Of a stretch of DNA of 64,000 nucleotides, positions 25,407 through 33,739 are shown piece by piece. The position numbers and the translations under genes are program-made. Each line of letters begins with the position of its first letter. The first letter of the stretch is position 1. The notes beneath the pieces were generated by a model. It had not been told where the DNA came from and did not search any database. It was given only the letters and a program-made list of their open reading frames with translations. Origin of the DNA: a bacterium (lineage in GTDB: Bacteria > Desulfobacterota > DSWW01); the NCBI GenBank assembly GCA_028277985.1, contig JANQFG010000137.1, positions 1 to 64,000 on the forward strand. Direction: 5' to 3'.

Positions 25407-25844
25407 TTATCCCGGCTCGATGGAGCGGGATTTCAGGATCGTGACGACCGTATCGAAAAGACTCTGTTTCTCTTCATCGGAAAAAGCGGACAGGAAGCTC
25501 GAACAACAGGCAGACTGAACCACCTGAACGTCTTTCAGGACCTGGCGCCCCGCGCTGTTGATCCGCAGGTACTTGACCCGCTCATCTGTCATCGAGGCCT
25601 GGCGCGTGATCAGGCCGTTTCTTTCCAACCTCTTGGCAACTCCCGTCATGTTTGCTCCTGAAACCAGCATTCGCCTACCGACGTCGGTGATCGCCATGCG
25701 CCCGTCAGGTGCCACATCCAGGATCCTCAGCACGTTGTACTGGGAAAAAGTCAGCCCCACAGCGCTGAACAAGGCAGAGCACTCTTTCTTGAACCGTTCT
25801 GATATCCTGACGATGCCCAGCATGGTCCGTTCATCCAGTTCCAT
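25407..25844 (-). CDS. MarR family transcriptional regulator
   Basis: 145 aa winged-helix protein: N-terminal helix, LTFSQYNVLRILDVAPDGRMAITDVGRRMLVSGANMTGVAKRLERNGLI (the DNA-binding region), the wing around TDERVKYLRINSAGRQ, and a C-terminal dimerisation helix. It is downstream of, and 30 bp from, an acyl-CoA synthetase-like gene on the same strand, so it probably regulates that operon in response to its acid or CoA-ester ligand. A pair of TTAAC(G/A)TATT direct repeats before the synthetase is a candidate binding site. Confidence 0.88.
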   Translation of the reverse strand: MELDERTMLGIVRISERFKKECSALFSAVGLTFSQYNVLRILDVAPDGRMAITDVGRRMLVSGANMTGVAKRLERNGLITRQASMTDERVKYLRINSAGRQVLKDVQVVQSACCSSFLSAFSDEEKQSLFDTVVTILKSRSIEPG

Positions 25845-25874
25845 GCATTTCTCCTTGCTCAGACAGCCCGATTG

Positions 25875-27344
25875 TCAGGTACGGAGCTGCCGATGTGCGG
25901 TCAGCGCATTCGATAACCCGACAAGCGCGTTTGTGGTGGATGCAAAAACAGGTATGCCTGCCCCTTGAAACTTGAAACGGGTCTGGCGCAGCACCCGTTC
26001 GGTGTTCAGATCTTCCTCCCGCTGGCCGCGGTTTTCGATCACGACCATGATCTCCTTTCCGCAACGAGCCTTGAGATCTTGAAATCCTTTCACCAGGACA
26101 TCGAAGTAGGCATCCGCGCCCGGCATCTCGATACCCACGAGTCCTCCAAAAGCCTGCGGGGCGATGTCCAGCATATGGATCAGGGAAATCGCGATCAGAA
26201 CATCGATGGGCTCCCTGCAGGCGACCGCATCCGCCAGATCCAGCACCTGCTCCACCGGAAGGGCGGGCGTCAGCATGTCCAGAGGATTGGCGAGGCCCGC
26301 CCCGGGCGTAGGCAGGATTTCCTTCAACCGCGCCTGGGTCTCCGGCTGAAAGGGTGCAACCTCAAGCCCCAACTTGAAGGCCACGTCTGCGGAATGAACA
26401 CCGATGGCACCGCCACCACCCATGATAGCCGTCGCCCGGCCGGGCTTTCGTAAGAAACTCAGCGCGGTCAGGGTGTCCATCATCTCGTCGGCGCCTTCGA
26501 CAACCACCGCCCCGACCTGTCTCAAGGCGGCCTGCCAGATCTGGGCTTCGCCGCCTAACGATCCGGTATGGCTCATGGTCGCACGGCCTCCAAACGGAGT
26601 CAGGCCGCCCTTCCAGACCAGAACCGGTTTGCTTGGCGTGACCGAACGCACGACCTCCAGGAAACGACGGCCATCTGTGATTCCCTCCAGATACGCGGCG
26701 ATGATCTCCGTGTCCGTGTCCCCTGCCAGGTACTCCATCACTTTGATCGCATCCATGTCGCAGCCGTTGCCAAACGAAATCACCTTGCTGAACCGGACTC
26801 CCGTGGCAGACGCTTCGTGGATCAGGTCGTTTGCCATACCGCCGCTCTGAAACAGCATGCCGACATTCCCAGACTCCTCTGGATAATCAAAACCAGGCAG
26901 GAAGGTCGTCCTTCCCCCAGGGCAGTGAATTCCAAAGCAGTTGGGACCAATGATCTTCAAACCTTGACCGGCAAGCTCCTCGATCTCACTCTGAAGTGCC
27001 TTCCCCTCAGCCCCATCTTCTGAAAAACCGGAGGAGTGAACCGTGGCCCCGGCAACCCCCCTTGCCAGACAGGCCCTCAGAATTCCCGCAACCTCCGAGG
27101 CAGGCGCTGACACCGAGGCCAGGTCGACCTGCCCTTCAACCTCATCGATAGACCGGTAAATGCGTCTTCCCAGAACCTCATCTCCCCGCTGGGAAATGGG
27201 ATAAAGCTCCCCATTATAACCATATAGGATATGGGAACACATGATTGAATGGGCAAATGCACCCGGCTTCCCGAAACCGCCAAACAATGCCAACCCCCTG
27301 GGCCGACACATCCTGTCAATCTTCTCCCGCTCCTCGACATCCAT
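25875..27344 (-). CDS. ADP-forming acyl-CoA synthetase, alpha-type (CoA-binding plus ligase-CoA domains)
   Basis: 489 aa. The N-terminal CoA-binding Rossmann region (GLALFGGFGKPGAFAHS) is followed by a succinyl-CoA-synthetase-like part with GLKIIGPNCFGIHCP and the phosphohistidine loop MSHTGSLGGEAQIW, where the His carries the phosphate. Acetyl-CoA synthetases of this class interconvert acyl-CoA + ADP + Pi with acid + ATP + CoA. The ATP-grasp beta portion is absent, either encoded elsewhere or missing; the length equals a typical free alpha subunit. The gene is followed by a marR gene 30 bp downstream. In an anaerobe this enzyme could harvest ATP from acyl-CoAs. Confidence 0.85.
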   Translation of the reverse strand: MDVEEREKIDRMCRPRGLALFGGFGKPGAFAHSIMCSHILYGYNGELYPISQRGDEVLGRRIYRSIDEVEGQVDLASVSAPASEVAGILRACLARGVAGATVHSSGFSEDGAEGKALQSEIEELAGQGLKIIGPNCFGIHCPGGRTTFLPGFDYPEESGNVGMLFQSGGMANDLIHEASATGVRFSKVISFGNGCDMDAIKVMEYLAGDTDTEIIAAYLEGITDGRRFLEVVRSVTPSKPVLVWKGGLTPFGGRATMSHTGSLGGEAQIWQAALRQVGAVVVEGADEMMDTLTALSFLRKPGRATAIMGGGGAIGVHSADVAFKLGLEVAPFQPETQARLKEILPTPGAGLANPLDMLTPALPVEQVLDLADAVACREPIDVLIAISLIHMLDIAPQAFGGLVGIEMPGADAYFDVLVKGFQDLKARCGKEIMVVIENRGQREEDLNTERVLRQTRFKFQGAGIPVFASTTNALVGLSNALTAHRQLRT

Positions 27345-27371
27345 GCCGTTTCCTCTGTAGTTCCATCACGA

Positions 27372-27411
27372 TTAACGTATTGGTTGTTTATATATTTATA
27401 GTTAACATATT
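27372..27411. promoter_or_regulatory. Candidate MarR operator/promoter region of the acyl-CoA synthetase operon
   Basis: TTAACGTATT (27372-27381) and TTAACATATT (27402-27411) are near-identical direct repeats 30 bp apart in an AT-rich island just before the synthetase gene (start 27344, minus strand). AT-rich sites at promoters are typical of MarR proteins. The rest of the gap (27412-27695) shows no gene on either strand. Confidence 0.35.
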
Positions 27412-27695
27412 AAGCAAAATGGGTCAAGGTACTCTGCTCAATGATTCCCGTCCGGTTGGGTTTAGATGGACTCTAGCTGAAAGCTCAAGATAGCGCCCAG
27501 ACATATCGAAAGCCATACACTTTTTTTGAGGAAGCCTGTAGCCGTCGAGTGGGTGCCGCAAAACCTGCGTCACGATATAGCCCGAAAAATCTGTCTTGAA
27601 TGATGCTTTGGTTTCTGCAATGCTCGAGAGGCAGGGAAGACATGAATGGTCTCCCATGAAGTCGACACCAGGATGGATAGAACGGGAGAGCGCCG

Positions 27696-28577
27696 ATGGT
27701 GACAGACAACCTGGAGGCAAGCCCCGGCGGTCTGGACAGGTACCTGCCGGACACGGTGCACGGCTGGAAAGCCGTCAAACCTGATCATGAATACACCTTC
27801 GACACCTTGTTCGATCTCATAGACGGCGGCGCTGAAGTCTATCGGTCCCTGAATGTTCGCAAGGTTTTGGACCGCAGATACACCAAGGAAGACTCCGCGG
27901 ATATCATCGTCGATCTCTTTGACATGGGTTCATCCAAGGACGCTTTCGGCGCTTTTCACCACGACATGAGGGAAGATGATGACGTGGGCGTCGGCACGGA
28001 ATCAGAGTATCAGGGAAGCTACCTCTTCTTCTGGAAAGATCGTTACTTCGTCTCTGTGGTTGCTTTGGAAGAGACCCCGGAAACCAGGGAAGCCGTCCTC
28101 GCCCTTGGCCGGGCCATTGCTTCGAGTATTCCCCGACCCGGCACCGAACCAGACATTGTGAAGCTCCTACCGAGTGAAGGCCTCCAAAAAGAGCAGATAT
28201 ACTATTTCCACGACTTGGAGAGCTTGGAGCGCCGGTACATGATCGGCAAGGGGAATCCCTTGCACTTGAGCAAAGAAACAGAGGGGCTCCTCGCCCGATA
28301 CGCTGTATCCGGTGTTCCGGCCGCCAAGGACGGGCAACTCTTTGCGGTCTTTCTCATTGTGGCCTACGCCTCGCAGTCAGCCGCTCTCGCAGCAGAAAAG
28401 GATTTTTCAGCTCTCTATCTCAACCGGGCAGAATCCGGTAAACTCGTGCAGCTTCCCGGCAAGGGCTGGGCTGGGATCTACCGAAAAGGCACCCATCTCT
28501 TTGCCGTTCTCGAATCGCCGGGTAAGGCGACGGCAAGAGGTCTACTCGATTCGGTAACCGCAAATGAAACGAAGTAA
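27696..28577 (+). CDS. DUF6599-like protein
   Basis: 293 aa, not enzymatically defined. The pattern LPDTVHGWKAV...YTFDTLFDLIDGGAEVYRSLNVRKVL followed by VDLFDMGSSKDAFGAFHHD and the strand SYLFFWKDRYFVSVV is that of DUF6599 proteins, which occur with DUF362-type Fe-S/Tat proteins in deltaproteobacterial genomes. No signal peptide is visible at this start, although the family is often exported. GGGAGAG precedes ATG 27696. The DUF362 gene starts 15 bp after the stop, so the two form an operon. Confidence 0.7.
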   Translation: MVTDNLEASPGGLDRYLPDTVHGWKAVKPDHEYTFDTLFDLIDGGAEVYRSLNVRKVLDRRYTKEDSADIIVDLFDMGSSKDAFGAFHHDMREDDDVGVGTESEYQGSYLFFWKDRYFVSVVALEETPETREAVLALGRAIASSIPRPGTEPDIVKLLPSEGLQKEQIYYFHDLESLERRYMIGKGNPLHLSKETEGLLARYAVSGVPAAKDGQLFAVFLIVAYASQSAALAAEKDFSALYLNRAESGKLVQLPGKGWAGIYRKGTHLFAVLESPGKATARGLLDSVTANETK

Positions 28578-28592
28578 GATGAGGAGCCGCTC

Positions 28593-29543
28593 ATGAAAGA
28601 TGAACACAAGGAGAAAGGCTTGACACGCCGTGCCTTCTTGAGCGGCACGGCAGGCGCCGCTCTGGCCGGCGCCGCTGGTCTATCGATGGGCTGCGAACGG
28701 CTGCAGCCCGCGTCGGGTGAACCACCCGAGCAAAGCAGCGTACCGGGCACCGGGGCGCAGCAGAGCCGTTCTACGGTGGTGCTTGTGCGAGATCCGAACG
28801 TCCTTCGCCCTGGGCGCAAACCCGATCCCGCGATCCTGGCTCGGATGCTGGACGATGCCCTAGCCGAGCTTCTGGGCAAGTCGACCGACGACGCGTGGAG
28901 GGCACTGATTCGCCCTGACGACACGGTGGGCATCAAGACCAATGTGTGGCGATTCCTGTCAACTCCGAGTGAGCTCGAGGTGGCAATTCAGGAGCGGCTT
29001 CGCTGGGTCGGAGTAACCGAGGACCGCATGTCCGTGGACGACCGCGGTGTGCGCTCCAATCCGGTCTTCGAGAAGGCCACCGCGTTGATCAATGTTCGAC
29101 CCCTTCGTACGCACAACTGGAGCGGCGTGGGGAGTTGTATCAAGAACTATATCATGTTCTCCGCGTTGCCCGTTAGCTGGCACGTCGACTCCTGCGCAAA
29201 CCTCGGGGGCTTGTGGGACCTTCCCAACACGAAAGGCAAGACACGCCTGAACGTGCTGGTCATGCTTACACCGCTATTCCATGGTAAGGGACCGCACCAT
29301 TTCCAGGCCAAGTACACGTGGCCTTACAATGGGTTGATCGTGGGCACGGATCCTGTGGCTGTGGACGCCACAGGTGTACGTATCCTCGAGGCCAAGCGAA
29401 GAGAGTATTTCGGGAAGGACGAACCGCTGAGCGTCCCACCCAAACACATTCGCGTCGCCGAAACCAAATATGACCTGGGCGTTTCCAACCCGGATCGTAT
29501 CAGGGTGAAGAAGATCGGCTGGATGGACGGGGTCCTGATCTAG
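28593..29543 (+). CDS. DUF362 family protein with Tat signal
   Basis: 316 aa. The N-terminus has a twin-arginine motif (TRRAFLSG) and a hydrophobic stretch ending in SMGC, so it is probably exported by Tat and lipid-anchored. The remainder matches the DUF362 pattern: PDDTVGIKTNVW, RTHNWSGVGSCIKNYIMFS, and the GTDPVAVDATGVRILEAKRREYFGK block. Many DUF362 proteins are associated with Fe-S or redox functions but no Fe-S motif is seen here. Its stop codon shares a CTAG with the stop of the convergent phosphopantetheinyl transferase gene. Confidence 0.8.
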   Translation: MKDEHKEKGLTRRAFLSGTAGAALAGAAGLSMGCERLQPASGEPPEQSSVPGTGAQQSRSTVVLVRDPNVLRPGRKPDPAILARMLDDALAELLGKSTDDAWRALIRPDDTVGIKTNVWRFLSTPSELEVAIQERLRWVGVTEDRMSVDDRGVRSNPVFEKATALINVRPLRTHNWSGVGSCIKNYIMFSALPVSWHVDSCANLGGLWDLPNTKGKTRLNVLVMLTPLFHGKGPHHFQAKYTWPYNGLIVGTDPVAVDATGVRILEAKRREYFGKDEPLSVPPKHIRVAETKYDLGVSNPDRIRVKKIGWMDGVLI

Positions 29544-30190
29544 AAGAAACTGAGGCAGGCGAAGGCGAGGAAACGGCCGTCGTGACTCATGCTCAGATCG
29601 ATATCCGTCCGTGAGCCGTCGACCCGCACCGAAGGAGATCCGAGGCCGCGAGGTCCCTTCTGCCGGACGATATCGATCCGGCCCGGCTCACAGCCCAGAA
29701 GATCCGCCAGAGACTGCTTGAAAACCTCCCGTACCCTCTGAGACTCGAACCGGGCGGGTTGCGTCACGTCTCGGGTCGCCCTTGTTCCCATCGGCAAGAC
29801 CTGATGCACGACCTGGTCCCAGTTGGACCGGCTGCCCAACATGCCGAGGCTGTGAACGAATCCGTCTCCTGTTTCCACCCTCACCGCAATCGTGCCTGAA
29901 GGTGTCTCTACGGTCCCGGACGAGGTGCTGGCCCCTTCCGACATAGTGAATCGCGTTCGATAGCGCCGGGGGCTGAAAGGAACTTCCGGGTCGAGTTTCC
30001 GCAGAATCTTGTAGCTCGCCTCCTTGCATGCCCACAGGGACCAGAGCAGAAGATCCGGCCTGTGACATCCACGAATCGCCTCCTGCTCAGATTCAGCGAA
30101 GACCTTGCCCAGAAAACGGGTGTCTTCCGATCTTCTGAGGGCACAGTCTGTTGCCAGGTCAACAACATCGTTCCCTACAAGAGGAAAAAT
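29540..30190 (-). CDS. 4'-phosphopantetheinyl transferase, apparent ATT start
   Basis: The frame gives about 216 aa with the two hallmarks of Sfp/AcpS enzymes: GNDVVDL at residues 6-12 and LWACKEASYK near 53-61, which bind Mg2+ and CoA. These enzymes transfer phosphopantetheine from CoA to the Ser of an ACP. The first ATG in frame (29944) lies after both motifs, so it cannot be the real start. Between the upstream stop near 30276 and 29944 there is no ATG, GTG or TTG. ATT at 30190 follows GGAGGAGG (30201-30194) and gives a natural N-terminus; it overlaps the acyltransferase gene by 32 bp. A nearby sequencing error is the alternative. It presumably modifies the ACP at 30925. Confidence 0.75.
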   Translation of the reverse strand: MFPLVGNDVVDLATDCALRRSEDTRFLGKVFAESEQEAIRGCHRPDLLLWSLWACKEASYKILRKLDPEVPFSPRRYRTRFTMSEGASTSSGTVETPSGTIAVRVETGDGFVHSLGMLGSRSNWDQVVHQVLPMGTRATRDVTQPARFESQRVREVFKQSLADLLGCEPGRIDIVRQKGPRGLGSPSVRVDGSRTDIDLSMSHDGRFLAFACLSFF

Positions 30191-30911
30191 AGGCCTCCTC
30201 CATCTCCCCGAGCTTGCGAATGATCTGCCCTGCGTAATCCCTCTGGGCCCGCAAGCCCTTCTTTTCCGTGGAAGGCTTCAAGACGGCCACATCCATCGAG
30301 AATCGTTCTCTGAATCTCGGGAAGTCGCTGTAGGTTTTCTGCCCCTCGCCTCTCAAATACACGCACATGACCCGGCAATCCTCAGCATACTGGAGAAAAC
30401 GGCCCACTCCGTAGGAGAAATCCTCCTGATCCACGCGTCCCGTGCGCGACCGCGTTCCCTCAGGAAAAACGAGCAGGCAGTCCTTGCCCTCGAGCAGATG
30501 CACACACTTGTCCAACGTGGCTTTGATGTGTTCTCGGTCCCCTTGTCGTACCACCGGAATGCACTTTGCCATGTAGCAGTAGATCGTAGAGAGAAGGTTC
30601 CTCTGAAAGTTTCTCTTCTCCGGCAGATTCCAGGGAAAACGCCCGTAGTCGATCCAATAGGCATGAATCGGTGCCATGGCGTAGGCGATGATGGCGGAAT
30701 CGATCAGGGTGAGATGATTCGCGCAGATGATCCAGGGCCCCTTGTGCTCGCTCGTGATCCGGCGGACTTTCTCGCGAATTTCGGGCAGATTTCGGACCCG
30801 GTATCCTGCAACTCTGATCATCGCTACAGACAACGGTCCAAGTACGAAAAGGGCCAAGCGCCCCAGGCCCCGTTGCAGGCTGAGAGAGTATCGTGACCTC
30901 GCATCGACCAT
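30159..30911 (-). CDS. 1-acyl-sn-glycerol-3-phosphate acyltransferase-like (PlsC family)
   Basis: 250 aa. An N-terminal hydrophobic segment (LGRLALFVLGPLSVAMI) suggests membrane attachment. Motif I NHLTLID (NHx4D, near residue 61) and motif III FPEGTRSRTG (near 150) are intact, so it should transfer an acyl chain to an alcohol acceptor. Its place after ACP in a fatty-acid-like operon suggests it takes acyl chains made by that system, possibly directly from ACP, and puts them on a lipid head group or other hydroxyl. It is followed by the overlapping phosphopantetheinyl transferase. Confidence 0.85.
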   Translation of the reverse strand: MVDARSRYSLSLQRGLGRLALFVLGPLSVAMIRVAGYRVRNLPEIREKVRRITSEHKGPWIICANHLTLIDSAIIAYAMAPIHAYWIDYGRFPWNLPEKRNFQRNLLSTIYCYMAKCIPVVRQGDREHIKATLDKCVHLLEGKDCLLVFPEGTRSRTGRVDQEDFSYGVGRFLQYAEDCRVMCVYLRGEGQKTYSDFPRFRERFSMDVAVLKPSTEKKGLRAQRDYAGQIIRKLGEMEEAYFSSCRERCC

Positions 30912-30924
30912 ACCGGCATCAACT

Positions 30925-31185
30925 TCAGGCCGCGGCCTGACTCATCTTCTGCGCCACTACGTTCACGGTGTCACCCACGGTACGGATCGTATCCGCATCG
31001 TCATCTTCGATGATGATGTCGAACTCGTCCTCTGCCTGGATGATGACGTCGACGAGCCGAGCCGAATTGACTTTCAGATCGTCGATGATGTGGGTCTCCT
31101 CGGACACCTGGTCCAGGGCCGCGGGTTCCCTCACGTAGGGCTTCAGGATGTCGATGATTCGCGTGAAGATTTCTTTCTGTTCCAT
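30925..31185 (-). CDS. Acyl carrier protein with atypical phosphopantetheine motif
   Basis: 86 aa, acidic and helical like ACPs. The attachment region reads DDLKVNSARLVDVIIQAEDEF: the Ser (Ser41) that takes phosphopantetheine is present, but the usual Asp-Ser-Leu is Asn-Ser-Ala. The helix II sequence EDEFDIIIEDDDADTIRTVGD is otherwise ACP-like. This divergence from a housekeeping ACP suggests a dedicated carrier recognised by the transferase encoded downstream. Located between the ketosynthase and acyltransferase genes in the leftward operon. Confidence 0.85.
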   Translation of the reverse strand: MEQKEIFTRIIDILKPYVREPAALDQVSEETHIIDDLKVNSARLVDVIIQAEDEFDIIIEDDDADTIRTVGDTVNVVAQKMSQAAA

Positions 31186-31213
31186 GACGGTTTCTCCTTG
31201 TTTGCTGTGCTTT

Positions 31214-32485
31214 CTATGATTCCCATTTTCGGAATATGACGCTGCTATTCACGTCCCCGAATCCGAAGCTCGCCTTCACCATGGTCTTGAGATCCTCCAT
31301 CTCCACACATTCGCGGACGATGCTGTTCGCGTAGGGGATGAGCTCCGGGTGGATATCGTCGCAGTTGATCGAGGGATGCACGAACCCCTTGTCGAGCTGA
31401 AGAACCACGGCGACCGATTCGATCGCACCGGCTGCACCTATACAGTGGCCGACCATCGATTTGGTTGCGTTGATGTAAGGGAACCTCCCCGGAGGCCTTT
31501 CCAGGGCCAATGACCAGTTCTCCACCTCGTACGGGTCCGCAAAGGTGGCGCTGAGATGGCCGTTGATGGCATCGATTTCGTCGGGCGAAATACCGGCGTC
31601 ATCCACCGATCCCCGGATACAGCGCTGTACTGCAACGTGGTTCGGCGCCGTCATGGTGCCTCCCTGACGCTGGCCTCCACAGTTCACGTCCACACCCAGA
31701 ATTTCGGCGTATATCTTTGCCCGCCGATCCTGCGCTGTGAGGAGGTCTTCCAGGATCAGCACACCTGCCCCGCAACCCGGCACGAATCCGCTTGCGGTTG
31801 CACTCATCGGCCGGGACCCTTCCTCGGGGCGATCGTTGAACTTTCGCGCCAGAACGCGCATAGAATCGAATCCGCTCCACATGTAGGGTGATCCGCCCTC
31901 AGCGCCTCCCGCGACCATGCGCTTCGCCCGTCCCGTTCGGATCTTCCAGACAGCATCCACGATCGCTTCGGTTCCCGTGTTGCAGGCGGATGAATTGGAC
32001 GTAGCCTGATTACCAAGGCCCAGGATGCCGGCAACACGCGCGCTCGGACCGCTGTTCATCACTCGCTCCACGATACGGCTGCCGAGACGGCGGATCTTGC
32101 CCGCGTTTACGCCCGGCACCACCTCCTTTGCGATGGTGCTCATGTCCGTGACCCCACAGCCGAAGGTCGTCCCCGTATCCCAATCCGGCTCGTCGTGCTC
32201 ATCCCGAATCGGCAATGCTGCATCACGCCACGCGTCCAGAGCCGCAACCGCGGCATACGCAATCGTCTCGTTCAGAAACCTGCTGTCACCGTTCCGGAAA
32301 TACTCCTTCTGAATCGAGTCGAAATTCTTCGGAAGGCCGGCGATCTGACAGGCGAACTTCAACGATTCGAGCTCCGGGATGAAGCAAATCCCGGAGCGCC
32401 CCTGGCGCAGCGCCGTCTCGAATTCTTCAAGGCCATGAGCATTCGGGCTGATCACGCCTAGACCTGTAACCACGACTCTATTCAT
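31214..32485 (-). CDS. Beta-ketoacyl-ACP synthase (FabF/KAS II-like)
   Basis: 423 aa decarboxylating ketosynthase. The nucleophile is in SNSSACNTGTEAI (Cys168), and both histidines are retained: NGHLSATFADPYE (usually NAHGTST) and KSMVGHCIGAAGAIE. It condenses malonyl-ACP with an acyl primer. The changed sequence around the first His and the GFGDVNSS C-terminus separate it from typical housekeeping FabF. It overlaps the FabZ-like gene by 4 bp and precedes the ACP gene by 28 bp. Because a chain-length-factor partner is missing it probably works as a homodimer. Confidence 0.9.
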   Translation of the reverse strand: MNRVVVTGLGVISPNAHGLEEFETALRQGRSGICFIPELESLKFACQIAGLPKNFDSIQKEYFRNGDSRFLNETIAYAAVAALDAWRDAALPIRDEHDEPDWDTGTTFGCGVTDMSTIAKEVVPGVNAGKIRRLGSRIVERVMNSGPSARVAGILGLGNQATSNSSACNTGTEAIVDAVWKIRTGRAKRMVAGGAEGGSPYMWSGFDSMRVLARKFNDRPEEGSRPMSATASGFVPGCGAGVLILEDLLTAQDRRAKIYAEILGVDVNCGGQRQGGTMTAPNHVAVQRCIRGSVDDAGISPDEIDAINGHLSATFADPYEVENWSLALERPPGRFPYINATKSMVGHCIGAAGAIESVAVVLQLDKGFVHPSINCDDIHPELIPYANSIVRECVEMEDLKTMVKASFGFGDVNSSVIFRKWES

Positions 32486-33006
32486 TCCTTCCTCCGATAG
32501 TCTCGTCGGTCAATCGGTCGCCGGAGACCGGTTTGTTGATGTGCCCCTCCGATGGCCGACCCGGTCAGGAGTCCGCTGCAGACGGGTCCGCCGTTTTCGT
32601 GAAAGACATTCACCTCGGATTTGATCGTGGCTCGTCGAAAGAAGAGATTCCGCGCCTGAACCCGGATCGTCTGGCCGGGATAGACCACTCCATCGAACTG
32701 AACACGGTCGGCAAGGGAAAACAGGAGGGTCATCTGCGTGATTCTCTCGGCAGACATGTTCTGTTCGAGCATCATGGCGATGCCGAGCGCGACCAGTCCG
32801 GTCTGCGCCATCGCCTCGATGAGAATCACGCCGGGTGTGATCGGATTACCCGGATAGTGGCCCCCATAGAAGTATTCCTCCTCGCGAAATCGGTAGCGAC
32901 TCTCGATCCGCCTTTCCTCCAGGGAGAGAATCCTGTCGATGAATCGAAACGGGGCCTGATGCGGCATCAGGTCCAGGATGGTGCGTTCGGCGGTCGGCTC
33001 AACCAC
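32482..33006 (-). CDS. 3-hydroxyacyl-ACP dehydratase (FabZ-like)
   Basis: 174 aa single hot-dog domain. The motif YFYGGHYPGNPITPGVILIEAMAQTG contains the catalytic His and, 14 residues on, the catalytic Glu of FabZ-type enzymes. The N-terminal MPHQAPFRFIDRIL is also typical. Slightly longer than the usual ~150 aa because of a basic C-terminal tail. It removes water from the 3-hydroxyacyl-ACP produced by the FabG neighbour. Start ATG 33006 overlaps the FabG end by 8 bp and its own stop overlaps the ketosynthase start. Confidence 0.9.
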   Translation of the reverse strand: MVEPTAERTILDLMPHQAPFRFIDRILSLEERRIESRYRFREEEYFYGGHYPGNPITPGVILIEAMAQTGLVALGIAMMLEQNMSAERITQMTLLFSLADRVQFDGVVYPGQTIRVQARNLFFRRATIKSEVNVFHENGGPVCSGLLTGSAIGGAHQQTGLRRPIDRRDYRRKE

Positions 33007-33739
33007 TGTAGAGTCCTCCGTTCACGTGGATCACACTTCCCTGGATGTAGCTCCCCCGTGACGCCAGAAACCTCACCACGTCCGCGACCTCCTCGGGTCG
33101 TCCCATGCGCCCCAACGGGATTTTTTCGGAAATCCCCTCACGGACCTGGTCTGGAATGTCGGCAGTCATATCGGTCTGAATGAACCCGGGTGCTACCGAG
33201 TTCACCAGGATCCCCCGGTCCCCGAGTTCCTGGGCCACCGATTTCGTCAGAGCGTCGACACCCGCCTTTTCCATGGTATAGGCCACCTGTCCGGCGTGGC
33301 CCGTATGTGCCACAACACTGGAGATGTTGATGATCCTGCCGCTCGACTGCCTCAGCATGAAAGTCCGCAGGATCCGCTTCACCAGGTACCAGGTCCCCTT
33401 GAGGATGGTCCGCTGGGTGTCGAATTGATCGATCTTCATTTGCATCATGGTCTGGTTGATACTCATCCCGGCGTTGTTGACCAGGACATCCACTCGCCCC
33501 GCCTCGGCGGATACTCTTCTCACCATGTCGTCGATCTGATCCGGGTCCGCGAGATCGGCCCGGAGCAGGAATCCGTCCTGCACCTCGCGAAGAAGCTCTT
33601 CGGCCTCCTCCATGCTTCGGCGATAGTGAATCCCAAGACGGAATCCCTCCCTGGCCAGAGCGAGGCAACAGGCAGCCCCGATACCTTTCGCAGCCCCTGT
33701 CACAAGGGCTACGGGTTTGTCTGTTCTTTCTTCATGCAT
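32999..33739 (-). CDS. 3-oxoacyl-ACP reductase (FabG-like SDR)
   Basis: 246 aa. Cofactor loop VTGAAKGIGAACCLALA, NNAGMS, catalytic Ser in INISSVVAHTGHAGQVAYTMEKAG with Tyr-x3-Lys, and the C-terminal GSVIHVNGGLYSG ending are all as in FabG. It uses NADPH to reduce the 3-oxoacyl-ACP made by the ketosynthase. The ATG directly follows the TGA of the upstream enoyl-reductase-like gene with no gap, so translation is coupled. Some SDRs with the same features act on other substrates, but the gene order makes FabG the best call. Confidence 0.9.
   Translation of the reverse strand: MHEERTDKPVALVTGAAKGIGAACCLALAREGFRLGIHYRRSMEEAEELLREVQDGFLLRADLADPDQIDDMVRRVSAEAGRVDVLVNNAGMSINQTMMQMKIDQFDTQRTILKGTWYLVKRILRTFMLRQSSGRIINISSVVAHTGHAGQVAYTMEKAGVDALTKSVAQELGDRGILVNSVAPGFIQTDMTADIPDQVREGISEKIPLGRMGRPEEVADVVRFLASRGSYIQGSVIHVNGGLYSG

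Noticed and set aside
29688..30168. Other minus-strand frames over the phosphopantetheinyl transferase
   Set aside because: Their translations lack motifs; the frame that contains GNDVVDL and WACKEASYK is continuous, so no frameshift is needed.
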